Source: Planctomycetota bacterium (GTDB lineage: Bacteria; Planctomycetota; UBA1135; GCA-002686595). From it: a stretch of 64,000 nt of DNA. The position numbers and the translations under genes are program-made. Under the pieces are notes generated by a model. It ran no database searches and was not told where the DNA came from. It saw nothing but the letters and a program-made list of their open reading frames with translations. Shown piece after piece: positions 17,864 through 27,574 of this stretch (position 1 is its first letter; every line of letters starts with the position of its first letter). The stretch lies in contig JADHOC010000005.1 in assembly GCA_016779205.1 (NCBI GenBank), positions 145,839 through 209,838 of the forward strand. Reading direction: 5' to 3'.

Positions 17864-18016
17864 GGCGGGATCATGGTCTCGACCCGGGTGGTCGCCCAAA
17901 CAGGATCCCCCGATTCCGGGCCTCGCAGGGAAGAACCAGTGCCGCGCAAGGTATGGGCCCGGCCGCAGGCGAGCGGGCCGAAGCTTGATCTGGTCCTGCC
18001 GCGGGGGGAAGCTCTC

Positions 18017-20428
18017 ATGGGGCCCCGCGCGGTCCCACCCATGGAATCCAACGAAACAGTGGCCCACGCCGGGCACGGACGCGCCGACGCGCCGTCCCTG
18101 GAGGTGCTCCAGGGCTGGCTTGTGCTGCTCCCGCTGGCGGTCCTCTGCCTCCCGGGCGAGCTCCTCTCCGCCGGCTCCGGCGCGCTGAGCCCCTTCCAGG
18201 GGGCTCCGGACACCACCTCCATCGGCGTGGGCATCGTCGCCCTCTCGGCGATCCCGGCGGCGCTCCTGGCCACCCTCCGCGGGCGCGGGAGCCGCCTGCT
18301 CGGCCTCCCCCTCTTCTACATCGTCCTCGCCTTCGCGGCCTACCACCTGCCGCGCGCCGCCGACACCTTCGGTGCCTGGCGGTCGGTGACCGGCCTCGCC
18401 GCCGCGGCGGGCTGGGCCATCGCGGGGACCGCGCTCGGCCCCGGCGGCCGCATGGTGGTCGCGCGCGGGCTGCCGGTGATCTCCCTGCTGCTGCTCGTCG
18501 GCGCCTTCACCACCGACGGCGGCGCCGCGCTCGGGAACTCCGGAGACTTCTCGGAGGCCGCCCTCCCCGGCGCGGTCCTCGGGGCGGGCCTCTTCCTGCG
18601 GGGAAGGGGGCTGCTCTCCGTCCTCGGGCTGGCGGTCCTCGGTCTCTTCGCCGCGAAAGTTGGCGCGATCCCCGTGTACGCCGGCCTCCTCGGCCTCGGC
18701 GCCGCCGCCCTCGCCGCCGCCATCGGCATGCCGCTCGCCGGGGAAGACTCGGACCGGCGGGCGAGCTGCGCACGTCGACTGCGGCTGCTGCTCGTGGCAC
18801 TCCTGGTCGGCCTGACCCCGATGGGCTATCGGCTCGCCACCAGCGGCGGCGACGAGGCCGCCCCCGCCGAGGTCCTCGTGGCCGGCGGGCAGGACACCGC
18901 CGGCGCCGACACGACCACCGGCGGGTTCGCCTTCCGGCTCAAGACCTGGGCGAGGGTCCCCACCCTCCTCGGCGTTCACGCGCCGCTCGGCGCCGGCCCC
19001 GGTCAATTCCAGGCCGCCTTCCCCCCCTTCCGGGACCCCGCGGAGATCGAGGCGTCCTCCTTCGATCGGCGTGAGCCCACCCCGATCGAGGTCGAGCACG
19101 CCCACAACGACCCGCTCACCGCCGTCGCCGAGCTTGGGTACGTGGGCGGCGGGGCCTTCGTGCTCCTGCTGCTCCTCGCCCTCGTGCGCTGCGTGAAGCT
19201 GATCGCGAGCGGAGAGGACGATCAACGGGACCTCGCCCTCGCCACCGTCGCGGTGCTCGCCAACTGCACCGTCAACTCTCCCCTCCTGTACGGTCCAGTG
19301 GCCCCGCTCATCGGGTTCTGCCTGATCGGCTCGGTCCTCGGGCGTGACGGGAGCGGCCCCTCCGGCGAAGCGGGCGCCGAGCGACCGAGGGTCTTGAGCG
19401 GCCAGTGGTACGACCGCCTCGCTCCCGGCCTCGCCCTCGTGGCGCTCCTCCTCCTCTCCCCCCGGGCCGTCTCCCTCATCCGCTACGGCAGGGCCATGGC
19501 GGAGGTCCCCGACGCACGGATCGTCCTCGACGACGGGAGGGAGAAGCTCGACGCCCAGCGGCTCCGCGGCATTCTCGATCGGGCTGGCGAGCACGCTCCC
19601 CAGAGCCCCATCGTCCTGGAGACGCGACGAGCACTGCTGGCGGCCGAGGGTGCCCCGGCCGAGGAGCAGCGCGCCGCGCTGGATGCCTGGCTGAAGCGCC
19701 GTCCGCACAGCTTCGCCGCGCTCATGAACCGCGGCGTACTCGAGGCGCGCGAGGGGGAATACGAGGCGGCCGAGAGGGCCTTCCATCGGGCGCTCAGCCT
19801 GGACCGCGGCTCCCCCGTGCTGCTCGAGAACCTCGTACGCCTCGCTTGCGATCGTCGATGGGACACCGACGTCGAAGAGGGGCTCCAGATGCTCTCCGAC
19901 CTGGGACGCCTCGACCCCGCCTTCGTCCGCCAGCTGGCCCTCGAGAAGACCCTGGAGGGGCGCCTGCGGGTCGCGGCGCCGTTGGTGGCCAGCTGGCGCG
20001 CGGCCGAAGGGCTCGAGGCGATCGACCTGGATGACGCCAACGCCACGTACCGGGCCCAGAAGGACGCGGCGGCCCGAGGCGAGGCGCTCGAGCGAGACGC
20101 CTTCGCGGTGGCGACCAAGGTGCTGTTTGGCGTCCAGGACCTGAGCGGCGGAAACGCTCAACAGGCGGCGACCCAGTTCCGCCTGGCGTACCAGAAGGCC
20201 CGAGATGCTGGCGTGGACACGACGACCCTGCGTCTCCTGATGGCCGGTTCGTTCGCTGCCGCTGGCGACATCCCGGTCGCGACGGGGTGGATGGAGACCG
20301 GGCCGTTCCAGCGCCTCGAGTACGTCTTCCTGCCCCACGAGGCCCGGCAGGCTCTCCTGAACACAGGACTCGTCGAGAGCATGCCCATGAGGATCGACCA
20401 AGTCCCAGTCTTCTCGACCGACCGCTGA
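18017..20428 (+). CDS. O-antigen polymerase/ligase-like membrane protein with TPR tail
   Basis: 803 residues. About ten hydrophobic helices in the first 470 residues surround a periplasmic loop with the Wzy/WaaL-type signature (LGAGPGQFQAAFPPF and HAHNDPLTAVAELGYVGGG). These proteins join or ligate undecaprenyl-linked glycans at the periplasmic face. The last 300 residues are helical repeats of TPR type (for example EYEAAERAFHRALSLDRGSP), as in several polysaccharide polymerases outside Proteobacteria. The ATG at 18017 has a strong GGGGGGAAG box 6 nt upstream; the ATG at 18041 is an alternative. No other glycan genes are adjacent, so the substrate is unknown. Confidence 0.85.
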   Translation: MGPRAVPPMESNETVAHAGHGRADAPSLEVLQGWLVLLPLAVLCLPGELLSAGSGALSPFQGAPDTTSIGVGIVALSAIPAALLATLRGRGSRLLGLPLFYIVLAFAAYHLPRAADTFGAWRSVTGLAAAAGWAIAGTALGPGGRMVVARGLPVISLLLLVGAFTTDGGAALGNSGDFSEAALPGAVLGAGLFLRGRGLLSVLGLAVLGLFAAKVGAIPVYAGLLGLGAAALAAAIGMPLAGEDSDRRASCARRLRLLLVALLVGLTPMGYRLATSGGDEAAPAEVLVAGGQDTAGADTTTGGFAFRLKTWARVPTLLGVHAPLGAGPGQFQAAFPPFRDPAEIEASSFDRREPTPIEVEHAHNDPLTAVAELGYVGGGAFVLLLLLALVRCVKLIASGEDDQRDLALATVAVLANCTVNSPLLYGPVAPLIGFCLIGSVLGRDGSGPSGEAGAERPRVLSGQWYDRLAPGLALVALLLLSPRAVSLIRYGRAMAEVPDARIVLDDGREKLDAQRLRGILDRAGEHAPQSPIVLETRRALLAAEGAPAEEQRAALDAWLKRRPHSFAALMNRGVLEAREGEYEAAERAFHRALSLDRGSPVLLENLVRLACDRRWDTDVEEGLQMLSDLGRLDPAFVRQLALEKTLEGRLRVAAPLVASWRAAEGLEAIDLDDANATYRAQKDAAARGEALERDAFAVATKVLFGVQDLSGGNAQQAATQFRLAYQKARDAGVDTTTLRLLMAGSFAAAGDIPVATGWMETGPFQRLEYVFLPHEARQALLNTGLVESMPMRIDQVPVFSTDR

Positions 20429-20685
20429 CCCCGCCCCAGCCCCTGCGCCCCTCGCCCCCACTGCCGGCCTGCGTCCCTGAGTGCGCCGGCCGCCCGGGAG
20501 GACCAGAACCGCCAAAAAGGGGCATTAGCGGTACCGGGATGCGTATCCAGCGCCCGAAGATCTCTTACGGGACTTGCACCGGGCATTCCACGCCCCTGTG
20601 AGGCGTCCGATCTCCGCTCACCGCATGGGGTCCATTACGTAAGACAAGGCGTCGCGCACGCACCTGACCCCAACGAATACCGACG

Positions 20686-21411
20686 ATGACCACCGACCCC
20701 AGCACCCAAGCGAGCCAGAAGGCCACCCGCAAGATCCTCGTCGTCGAGGACGAGGAGGCCCTCGCCCTCGGGATCCGTGACGCGATCGAGCATGCGGGGC
20801 ACACCGTCTCGATGGCCCACGACGGCGACGCCGCCCTCGAGATCGCCCAGGGCGGGAGCTTCGACCTCATCGTCCTGGACCTCATGCTCCCCGGCCAGAG
20901 CGGGCTCGACGTGCTCCGTAAGCTGCGCGAGAACCAGCACACGGTCCGGGTCCTCGTCCTCACGGCCCTGGCCGACGAGGAGGACCTGATCCGGGGCTTC
21001 GAGGCCGGCGCGGACGACTACATGAAGAAGCCGTTCTCGCCGCGGGAGCTCGTCGCCCGCATCGAGGCGCAGTTCCGCCGCGACAAGCTCGAGTCGGCAC
21101 CGCCCGCCATGCTGGAGCTCCCCGGCGACATCAAGGTCGACCTGGCGAGGCTGGAGGTCCACCGGGACGGCACGACCATCCCCCTCACCCCGCGCGAGGG
21201 CGACATCCTCAGCTACCTGATCGAACACCACGACCGGGTCGTGACGCGGGAGGACCTCTTGCTCGACGTCTGGCACTACCAGAGCGCCAACGTGGAGACC
21301 CGCACGGTGGACATCCATATCGTGGGCCTCCGACGCAAGGTCGAGCCCGAGCCCAGCAAGCCGACGCTCATCCAGACCGTCCGGGGCAAGGGCTACCGCT
21401 GGTACTCCTGA
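20686..21411 (+). CDS. OmpR/PhoB-type response regulator
   Basis: 241 residues. Receiver domain at about 15-130: acidic pair EDEE (21-24), phospho-acceptor Asp65 in VLDLMLPG, Thr93 and Lys115 in YMKKPF. The C-terminal winged-helix DNA-binding domain (about 145-240) includes LTPREGDILSYL, VVTREDLLLDVW and HIVGLRRKVEPE...GKGYRWYS, typical of PhoB. The cognate kinase gene begins 7 nt after the stop. The 257-nt gap upstream has no promoter I can identify with confidence. The regulated genes cannot be deduced from the sequence; the pair sits beside the polymerase-like gene but is separately spaced. Confidence 0.95.
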   Translation: MTTDPSTQASQKATRKILVVEDEEALALGIRDAIEHAGHTVSMAHDGDAALEIAQGGSFDLIVLDLMLPGQSGLDVLRKLRENQHTVRVLVLTALADEEDLIRGFEAGADDYMKKPFSPRELVARIEAQFRRDKLESAPPAMLELPGDIKVDLARLEVHRDGTTIPLTPREGDILSYLIEHHDRVVTREDLLLDVWHYQSANVETRTVDIHIVGLRRKVEPEPSKPTLIQTVRGKGYRWYS

Positions 21412-21418
21412 GGACCCC

Positions 21419-23323
21419 GTGCCGATGGCGCTCCGCCCGCCCAAGAACCCGGGCCCCTCGGGGCGGACTGCGCTCTTCCTCTACGTCCTGCTCGTGGTCC
21501 TGCCCGCCGTCGTCTTCGGCGGGCTGCTGTGGCGCCAGCTCCAGCGGGAGCAACAGCGCGTGCTCCTCGAGCTCCCCCAGGAGAGCGAGGACGCCGCGCG
21601 CCGCCTGGCCGAGCAGTGCTTCCGGCGTGTGAATGACGAGCTGGAACGGGAGTTCCAGCGCCCCTTCGAGGCGTACCGCGGCGACGCCTACGTCGACGAC
21701 CTGGGGCCGATCCGGACCGAGCCCTCCCCCCTCATCGCGGAGCCGAGGCCGGAGTCCATCCTCGGGTGGTTCTCGTTCGTGGCGCCTGACCCGGCGAGCC
21801 GGCGCTTCGGCGGGCAGATCCCGGTGGAGGTGCTTCGGGGCCCGGGGGACCCGACGGTCCTCGATCCGCAGGCCTCGCTGCTCGGGGAGATCGTGCGCGC
21901 GGAATTCCTCGAGGGCGTGGATACCACCGAGTCGCTCGCCACCGCCGAGCTTGAGAGCGTGGAGTTCGAGGGCTGGGGCCAGACCCGCTCGCGGCACCTG
22001 CGCGCGGTGCTCCTGAACATCGCCGAGGCGGGCGTGGAGGAGTGCCGGTCCGCCCTCGACGCCAACCAGGAGCTCTACGAGGGCGAGGTCCACGACGTCC
22101 ACGTCAGCTACTTCTCCTTCCGTACGGCGCGGGTCGAGCCCTCGGGCCGCCCCTTGCTGATCGCCTACCGCCGGGTGGTCCTCCCCCAGCTCACCATCCC
22201 GCTCATCGAGACCTGCTTCGAGCCGATCACGCGGGACCTGATGTACATCCAGGGCCTCGCCTTCGACCCCGAATGGCTGTTCTCAAAGCTCCCCGAGGAG
22301 GAGGCGGCGCAGGTCCTCGGCCCCTCCCTGCGGTTCATGCCCCCGGGGACCCGGCTCCCCAATGACCCGGACCCCGACGTCTACTACGCCCTCGACAACC
22401 TCCTGCCCTTCTTCAGCATGGAGCAAGAGGTGGCCCCCGACGTGATGTCCCGGGGGACGATGTTCGTGGCCGGGGACCTGAGCGAGCGTCGCCGCGGGTT
22501 CCGCGTGCAGAACTCGTGGTTCGGCGCGGTCGCCCTGGTGCTGATGATCTCCATGTCGATCGGGATCCGGTTGCTCCTCAGCAGCGTCCGAAGGAGCCGC
22601 GAGGAGACCGAGCGGACGCGGAACTTCGTGGCGTCGGTCACCCACGAGCTGCGCACGCCCATCGCCGCGGTCAAGCTCTACGGGGAGATGCTCAAGGACG
22701 GGTGGTTCCAGGATGACGAGCGCCGGGTGGACTACCTGACGCGCATCGTCGCGGAGTCCGACCGCCTCGACCAGCTGGTGGACCGCGTCCTGCTCAGGCG
22801 CCGACTCTCGGACCAGGACCACCAGCCGTCCCCGGGCTCCCTCAACGCCGAGGTGACGTCCGTGCGGCCGAGCCTCGAGCTCGTCGGGGGGACCGCCGCC
22901 GACGACCTCGAGTTCGACCTCGCCGAGGAGCTGCCCCGGGTCCAGCTGCTCTCCGAGGGCATCCATGTGATCCTGACCAACCTCGTGGAGAACGCGCGGA
23001 AGTACGCCACCCCCGGAGCCGACGGCGACGGGGAGCCTGACCTCGAAGGCCGGGCCGCCATCCTGGTCCAGACGCGGTTGGACCGGAAGTCCAGGGCGGT
23101 GCTCGAGGTCCTCGACCGCGGCCCCGGAATCGCCGAGGAGGACCGGGGGCGGATCTTCGAGGCCTTCCGGCGGCTGGGCGACGAGGCCACTCGCAAGACC
23201 AAGGGCACGGGCCTCGGGCTGCACCTCGTCGCGCTCCAGGCTCGGGCCATGGGCGCGAAGGTGTCCGTCCACCCCCGCGAGGGCGGTGGGTCGATCTTCA
23301 GGGTCACGCTGAAGAGCGCCTGA
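21419..23323 (+). CDS. Membrane-bound sensor histidine kinase
   Basis: 634 residues from the GTG at 21419 (an ATG at 21425 is equally possible; GAGGA lies just upstream of both). One helix at about 17-37 and a second at about 370-393 enclose a large periplasmic sensor region of about 330 residues that I do not recognise. The cytoplasmic part has a HisKA dimerisation helix with phospho-acceptor His409 (VTHELRTPIAAVKLYGEML). The HATPase domain has an N box (LTNLVENARKYA), a G1 box (LDRGPGIAEEDRGRIFEAF) and a G2 box (KGTGLGLHLV). No HAMP domain is obvious. It forms a two-component pair with the preceding regulator. Confidence 0.95.
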   Translation: MPMALRPPKNPGPSGRTALFLYVLLVVLPAVVFGGLLWRQLQREQQRVLLELPQESEDAARRLAEQCFRRVNDELEREFQRPFEAYRGDAYVDDLGPIRTEPSPLIAEPRPESILGWFSFVAPDPASRRFGGQIPVEVLRGPGDPTVLDPQASLLGEIVRAEFLEGVDTTESLATAELESVEFEGWGQTRSRHLRAVLLNIAEAGVEECRSALDANQELYEGEVHDVHVSYFSFRTARVEPSGRPLLIAYRRVVLPQLTIPLIETCFEPITRDLMYIQGLAFDPEWLFSKLPEEEAAQVLGPSLRFMPPGTRLPNDPDPDVYYALDNLLPFFSMEQEVAPDVMSRGTMFVAGDLSERRRGFRVQNSWFGAVALVLMISMSIGIRLLLSSVRRSREETERTRNFVASVTHELRTPIAAVKLYGEMLKDGWFQDDERRVDYLTRIVAESDRLDQLVDRVLLRRRLSDQDHQPSPGSLNAEVTSVRPSLELVGGTAADDLEFDLAEELPRVQLLSEGIHVILTNLVENARKYATPGADGDGEPDLEGRAAILVQTRLDRKSRAVLEVLDRGPGIAEEDRGRIFEAFRRLGDEATRKTKGTGLGLHLVALQARAMGAKVSVHPREGGGSIFRVTLKSA

Positions 23324-23392
23324 CAGCCTCGGCGGCGGCCGACCGCGGAGGCTGCCCCAGCTCCCACCCGGGCGAGAGGACGGACACGAAGA

Positions 23393-23414
23393 AGGGGACG
23401 CCTCGGCGTCCCCT
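23393..23414 (-). terminator. Hairpin between convergent histidine kinase and PpiD-like genes
   Basis: AGGGGACGCC-TC-GGCGTCCCCT, a 10-bp perfect stem, lies 52 nt past the stop of the minus-strand gene. On that strand it is followed by TCTTCGTGTCC, the closest thing to a U-tract. It may serve both convergent genes. Confidence 0.55.
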
Positions 23415-23466
23415 CCCCCTCAGCGCTCGGTGAGCCCTCGCGGGCCCAGCGCCGTGACGCGTCCGG

Positions 23467-25386
23467 TCAGTCTGCGCTCCCGGCCTTCTCCGCCTCCCGG
23501 CGGTCACGCTCGGGGAAGCGGAGCTCGGCGGTACCGGTCATCCACTCGCCGTCACCCAGCAAGACCTTCTCTCCGAAGGCCGAGAAGGCATCGACGCGGG
23601 CACGCTGCCGGGCGGCGAGCAGCCCCTGGGCGCCGATCTCCTCGATCTCCTGGCTCTTCTTGCCCTCCATGCGCACGAGGTACGCCTCGTCGCCTGCGGG
23701 GCTCGCCACGGCCGGGGCCACCTGCCCCGCCTCCAGGGCGTGCATGTCCACGTTGCCGCGCAGGAAGCGCTGGAGCGGGGTCGCCGCGTTGAAGTCGTCC
23801 CCGGGCACCGCGTTCTGCGCGAGCCAGTCGCGCTCCACGAAGGAGTACCCGGCCTCGCCGGCGCTGCTGCGCAGGTCCTCGACGCTGATCTCGGGCCGCC
23901 AATCGGCCGCCTCGACCTCGTCCGGCTTCGCGGCCAGCGTCTGCCGGAGGTAATCGAGGGTCTCGACGCTGAGCTCCTTGGAACGCTCCTTGGCCCACAT
24001 CTCGACGACCTCCTCGCGGATGTCGGCGAAGGGCGGCTCTTCCCGCTCGCGCTTGGCGCGTGCGCGCGCGATGACGATCGCCTTCTCGCCGACCATGACG
24101 CTGGGGAGGAACGAGCCCTCCTGGGCGAAGATGAGCTGGCCAGCGATCATCGTCGAGCCCCAGGGGTCCTGGGTGGTGATGGCCTCGCGCTCGAAGCCAC
24201 CCTCAGGTCCCTCCACGAAGGTGAGGCCGTACTTGGCCGCCTCCGCGGCGAAGTCGATCTCCTCGCCCTGGGTGGCGCGATCCTGGAGGTCGGTGAGGAG
24301 GGCGCGCATGGCCGCGTGGATCGGGGCCTCGAAGTCCACCTGCTCACGCACCTCCTCGAGGTCGTAGAACAGCTTGGGAGCATCGGGCACCACCAGCTCT
24401 CCGTCCTCGCCCACGGTTCCCTGCATCTGCAGCTCCGCCGGCACCCGGAAGCGAGTGCTCCGGTTCTGCACGTGGTAGCTACGGGCCTGCTCCTCGAGGT
24501 CGGTCCCCTCCGGCGCGGGGTACGCGGCGAGGAGCGCCGCCGGATCGAAGCCCGCGCCCTCCCCGACGGCCACGTAGGCCACGTCGGGGGTGACCGTGGG
24601 CTGGGTGAAGAGCGTCTGTTGGCGGAAGATCGGCAGCTCGTGGAACCAGGCCGCGAGGGTCTCGTCGTCCGGGGCCTCCGCGCGGGCGGTGTCGAGGAAC
24701 GGCTCGGTCTTGGCCGTCACCACATTGAACTTGAAGAGCGGGTTCTCCTCCTGCCAGGCCGCCTCGATCGCAGCGGCGTCGGGCACCATGAAGGAACGCG
24801 ACATCAGCTGGACGAGCTTCTGCACGAGCTCGCAGCGCCGGATGATCTGCTCGAACTGCTCCACCGTCATCCCTGCCCGGGCGGCGGTGGCGCTGAGCTG
24901 CTGGGCGGTACCGAAGGCCACCTCCAGCAGCGCCCGGTGCTCCTCATTGCTGACGGCGAGCCCCGAGTCGGTCGCCATCGCCTCGAGCACGAGGAACGAC
25001 GCGACGTCCTCCTCGGTGAGGCTCCGCCGACGGTTGGAGGTGCTGTCCTGGTCGCCGTAGTCGAGGCTGAAGGGCCTGAAGATCCCCGTGGCAGCCATCA
25101 TGCTCAGCTTCCGGCTGGTGGAGAAGAACTCCTTCTCCGCCACCTGCTTCTGGGTGCCCGCGACCGGATCCTTCCAGGTGATGTAGGTCGGATCCTCCTG
25201 CGCCCCCCCGCCGCCGGTGAGGGCCGACTGGAAGGTGTCTGCGACGACGAAGATGATCAGGAGAAACAGGACGAGACCGATCGTCGCGAGGTAGCGAAGG
25301 CGGCTCTTCCCCTCCGGGACGACGATCAGGTCATCTTCGTGGTGCTTCTCGGTCGTGGCGCCGTGGTTCTGGGGCTGTTGGGACAT
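23467..25386 (-). CDS. PpiD/SurA-N-like membrane-anchored periplasmic protein
   Basis: 639 residues from the ATG at 25386; the frame extends further upstream without support. A cytoplasmic N-terminal tail of about 32 residues is followed by one membrane helix (about 33-52, LATIGLVLFLLIIFVVADTF) and a large helical periplasmic part. The layout, and the N-terminal helical region with paired TVEQFEQIIRRCELVQKLV-type helices, match the SurA-N/PpiD class that holds folding outer-membrane proteins. I cannot see a clear parvulin signature, so catalytic isomerase activity is doubtful. It is the first of three such folding-factor candidates in this window. Probably transcribed alone. Confidence 0.7.
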   Translation of the reverse strand: MSQQPQNHGATTEKHHEDDLIVVPEGKSRLRYLATIGLVLFLLIIFVVADTFQSALTGGGGAQEDPTYITWKDPVAGTQKQVAEKEFFSTSRKLSMMAATGIFRPFSLDYGDQDSTSNRRRSLTEEDVASFLVLEAMATDSGLAVSNEEHRALLEVAFGTAQQLSATAARAGMTVEQFEQIIRRCELVQKLVQLMSRSFMVPDAAAIEAAWQEENPLFKFNVVTAKTEPFLDTARAEAPDDETLAAWFHELPIFRQQTLFTQPTVTPDVAYVAVGEGAGFDPAALLAAYPAPEGTDLEEQARSYHVQNRSTRFRVPAELQMQGTVGEDGELVVPDAPKLFYDLEEVREQVDFEAPIHAAMRALLTDLQDRATQGEEIDFAAEAAKYGLTFVEGPEGGFEREAITTQDPWGSTMIAGQLIFAQEGSFLPSVMVGEKAIVIARARAKREREEPPFADIREEVVEMWAKERSKELSVETLDYLRQTLAAKPDEVEAADWRPEISVEDLRSSAGEAGYSFVERDWLAQNAVPGDDFNAATPLQRFLRGNVDMHALEAGQVAPAVASPAGDEAYLVRMEGKKSQEIEEIGAQGLLAARQRARVDAFSAFGEKVLLGDGEWMTGTAELRFPERDRREAEKAGSAD

Positions 25387-25699
25387 GGGATCGAGTCGGG
25401 AGACGGTCCTCTGGACCGCTAGGGGCACGTGAACGGGGAGTTCGCTCCACGCGCAGCTGTGCTCGCCGGACAGGCGGGGCAAGAGTGTACGGGGCGCCGA
25501 TGGAGCGAGGCAACAGCGGCCGGCTGGCCTGGGACGGTCAGGGCCCCCCTCGGAGCCCCCGGGGAACGGCCCGCGGCCTGCGGAGCCCCCCAGACCTGCG
25601 TCCGGTTGCCGTCCGGATCAACCCCGTGGGCAGACCGGCCAGCCTCCGAGGGGGCCTCCGGAGTTATGCGTCCGGGTCCTGAGCGCGGTTCCCGGGGAG
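25387..25699 (-). other. Intergenic region between the PpiD-like gene and scpB
   Basis: 313 nt with no supported gene. A minus-strand TACACT (25499-25494) resembles the -10 hexamers before ribH and the coiled-coil protein gene, and would give a leader of about 100 nt for the PpiD-like gene. I see no matching -35. The part near 25640-25665 is GC-rich with a weak CTCCG/CGGAG repeat. Confidence 0.4.
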
Positions 25700-26440
25700 T
25701 CAGTCCCGGGCCAGCTCGGCGTCCCTGGGCAGATCGTCCAGGCCCATGAGCCCGAATCGGTCCAGGAAGTCCTTGGTCGTCCCGTACTGGAGGGGGTGCC
25801 CGGGGACGTCCGCCCGGCCGGTCACCCGGGCCAGCCCGCGGTCCACGAGGGACCGGAGGATGGGGCCCGCCTGGACCCCGCGGATGGCCTCGATCTCCGC
25901 CTTCGTGACCGGCTGCCGGTAGGCCACGATCGAGAGGGTCTCCAGGGCGGCCGGGCTGATACGCTCGATCGCGGGTCCCCGGGCCAGGCGCCCCACGACC
26001 TCCCCCATCTCGGGGATCGTCATGACCATGTAGCCGCCACGGATCCCCCGCAGCTGGAGCGGGAGCCCCGCCGATTGCAGGCGGTGCCCGATGGACTCGA
26101 TGGCGGTCCGCACGCGAGCTGCGGGCGGGCGCTCCAGGAGGCTGACGAGGCGCCCCACGGAGAGCGGGTCCGGGGAGGCGAAGAGCAGCGCCAGCGCGCG
26201 CTCCTCAAGCTGTTCATCGGTGAGGTCCGCGCCGGGTCCGGGGCCACGGTCCGCCTCCTCTTCCTCGGAAGGGGCGTCGGCGGCGGCCTCTTCGGCACCT
26301 GCATTCCCGGCGGCCTCGTCGGTCACCTCGGGTTGGGCCTCGCCCTCGGGCTCGACCTCTTCGGCGGAGTCTTCCGGTTGTTCCATCACAGCAGTCGCTT
26401 CGATGTCCTCGAGTTCCGCTCCAAGCAGCGCGTCGTCCAT
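25700..26440 (-). CDS. scpB: Segregation and condensation protein B
   Basis: ScpB is the winged-helix dimer that, with ScpA, completes the SMC condensin complex for chromosome segregation. The conserved part (about residues 78-220) contains LTDEQLEERALALLFASPDPLS and the diagnostic ISPAALETLSIVAYRQPVTKAEIEAIRGV, with the GTTKDFLDRFGL motif near the end. The first 75 residues are a Glu/Ala-rich acidic extension that most ScpB proteins lack. I start at the ATG at 26440 (246 residues); an upstream start in the same frame is possible. It lies 78 nt after the lipoprotein gene on the same strand. scpA and smc are not in the window. Confidence 0.92.
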   Translation of the reverse strand: MDDALLGAELEDIEATAVMEQPEDSAEEVEPEGEAQPEVTDEAAGNAGAEEAAADAPSEEEEADRGPGPGADLTDEQLEERALALLFASPDPLSVGRLVSLLERPPAARVRTAIESIGHRLQSAGLPLQLRGIRGGYMVMTIPEMGEVVGRLARGPAIERISPAALETLSIVAYRQPVTKAEIEAIRGVQAGPILRSLVDRGLARVTGRADVPGHPLQYGTTKDFLDRFGLMGLDDLPRDAELARD

Positions 26441-26518
26441 GGTCCGAGAGTGGCGATCTCGCGCCCCCAATTCAAGCGCGCTCACGACCCGCGGCCGCGC
26501 TTCTTCCCGGGGAGCGGC

Positions 26519-27574
26519 TCACCGGATCAGCTCCTGGAAGGGGCCGGTGTCCACGTCGTGCCGGCGAGTCATCGCCTCCTTCCACTGCCAGAACTCGGCG
26601 TCCTCCACGGGCTGAGCCTTCAGGCTCGCCTCCACCGCGTCCCCGACCTCGGCCCAGGTCCCCTCCACCACATCAGGAATCGCCTCGACCTCGAGGAACA
26701 GCATCAGCTCCCCCTCGCGCACGGGCCCCGTCCAGGACCCCACCTCCGTGGCGAAGGCGGCCCTCGCGAGCACGCTCTCCCCCCGGACGAGGGCCGGAAT
26801 ACGGCCCCCCTTGTCCCGGGAGGCGTCCACGGAGAGGTCCCGCGCCACCGACTCGAAGGCCTCACCGCGGGCGAGCCTCGCCATGGCCTCATCCGCCGCG
26901 GGGCGTCCCTCCACGGACATGGCGCGCACCTCTCGGCGATCGCACGACATCAACCAGGAGCGGATGCAGCGAGGGGCGAGGGCATCGATGGCCGCGTCCG
27001 CGTTGAGCTCCCGCAGGTAGGAGTCTGGCTCCAGCCCCATCTGGGCCCGGACGAAGGAGGCCAGATCCGGTGCGCCGGCCTTCCGCGCCCGGGCCTCCAC
27101 GGCGTCCAGCGCCTTGTTCACGCGGGCCTGGACGTCCTCGGCGGGAGGCTCGAGGCCGAGGGCTCCGGCCTCGAGCAGCACGATTCGAGAGAGGAGCAGG
27201 TCATCCAGGAGCCCGCGGGCCAGGTCCGCGTCCCTCATGACCAGCTTCATGATCAGGTCAGAGACGCTGATCGTGCGACCGGCCACGGACGCCACGGCAG
27301 CGTCCGCGCCGCCCTCCACCTCGTCGGGCCACACGACGTTCACTCCGGCCGCCAGGTTGGCCGCGACGCTGCCGTCCCATGCGGGCTCCCCGCTCGGCGG
27401 CGCGGCGCCCTCCTGGGCGGCCTCGTCCCGCTCCGGAGCCTCCTCCACCTCGGGCGCCTGGGCCATGGGCCGCGAGCCGGGGAGGACCTCGCGGATCTCC
27501 GGGGAGCTGCACCCCAGGAGCAGCGTCGCGCCTGCGAGCGCAGCGGGCCACCAGGGGCCACGGGAGGTGGTCAT
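26519..27574 (-). CDS. Parvulin-type peptidyl-prolyl isomerase-like lipoprotein
   Basis: 351 residues from the ATG at 27574, which overlaps the upstream stop as ATGA. The start MTTSRGPWWPAALAGATLLLGCSS is a lipoprotein signal with lipobox LLLGC. An Ala/Glu/Pro-rich linker follows, then a SurA-like helical segment and a parvulin-like stretch (ARLARGEAFESVARDLSVD and KGGRIPALVRGE). The probable role is folding or holding of exported proteins at the membrane. The His/Cys pair of active parvulins is not obvious, so it may be chaperone only. It is coupled to the exported CxxC protein gene upstream, which suggests a joint envelope function. Confidence 0.75.
   Translation of the reverse strand: MTTSRGPWWPAALAGATLLLGCSSPEIREVLPGSRPMAQAPEVEEAPERDEAAQEGAAPPSGEPAWDGSVAANLAAGVNVVWPDEVEGGADAAVASVAGRTISVSDLIMKLVMRDADLARGLLDDLLLSRIVLLEAGALGLEPPAEDVQARVNKALDAVEARARKAGAPDLASFVRAQMGLEPDSYLRELNADAAIDALAPRCIRSWLMSCDRREVRAMSVEGRPAADEAMARLARGEAFESVARDLSVDASRDKGGRIPALVRGESVLARAAFATEVGSWTGPVREGELMLFLEVEAIPDVVEGTWAEVGDAVEASLKAQPVEDAEFWQWKEAMTRRHDVDTGPFQELIR

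Noticed and set aside
17864..20515. Extension of the 17255-17863 gene upstream to 20515
   Set aside because: The added part is antisense to the polymerase-like gene. Only the last 202 residues have a membrane helix and protein-like composition.
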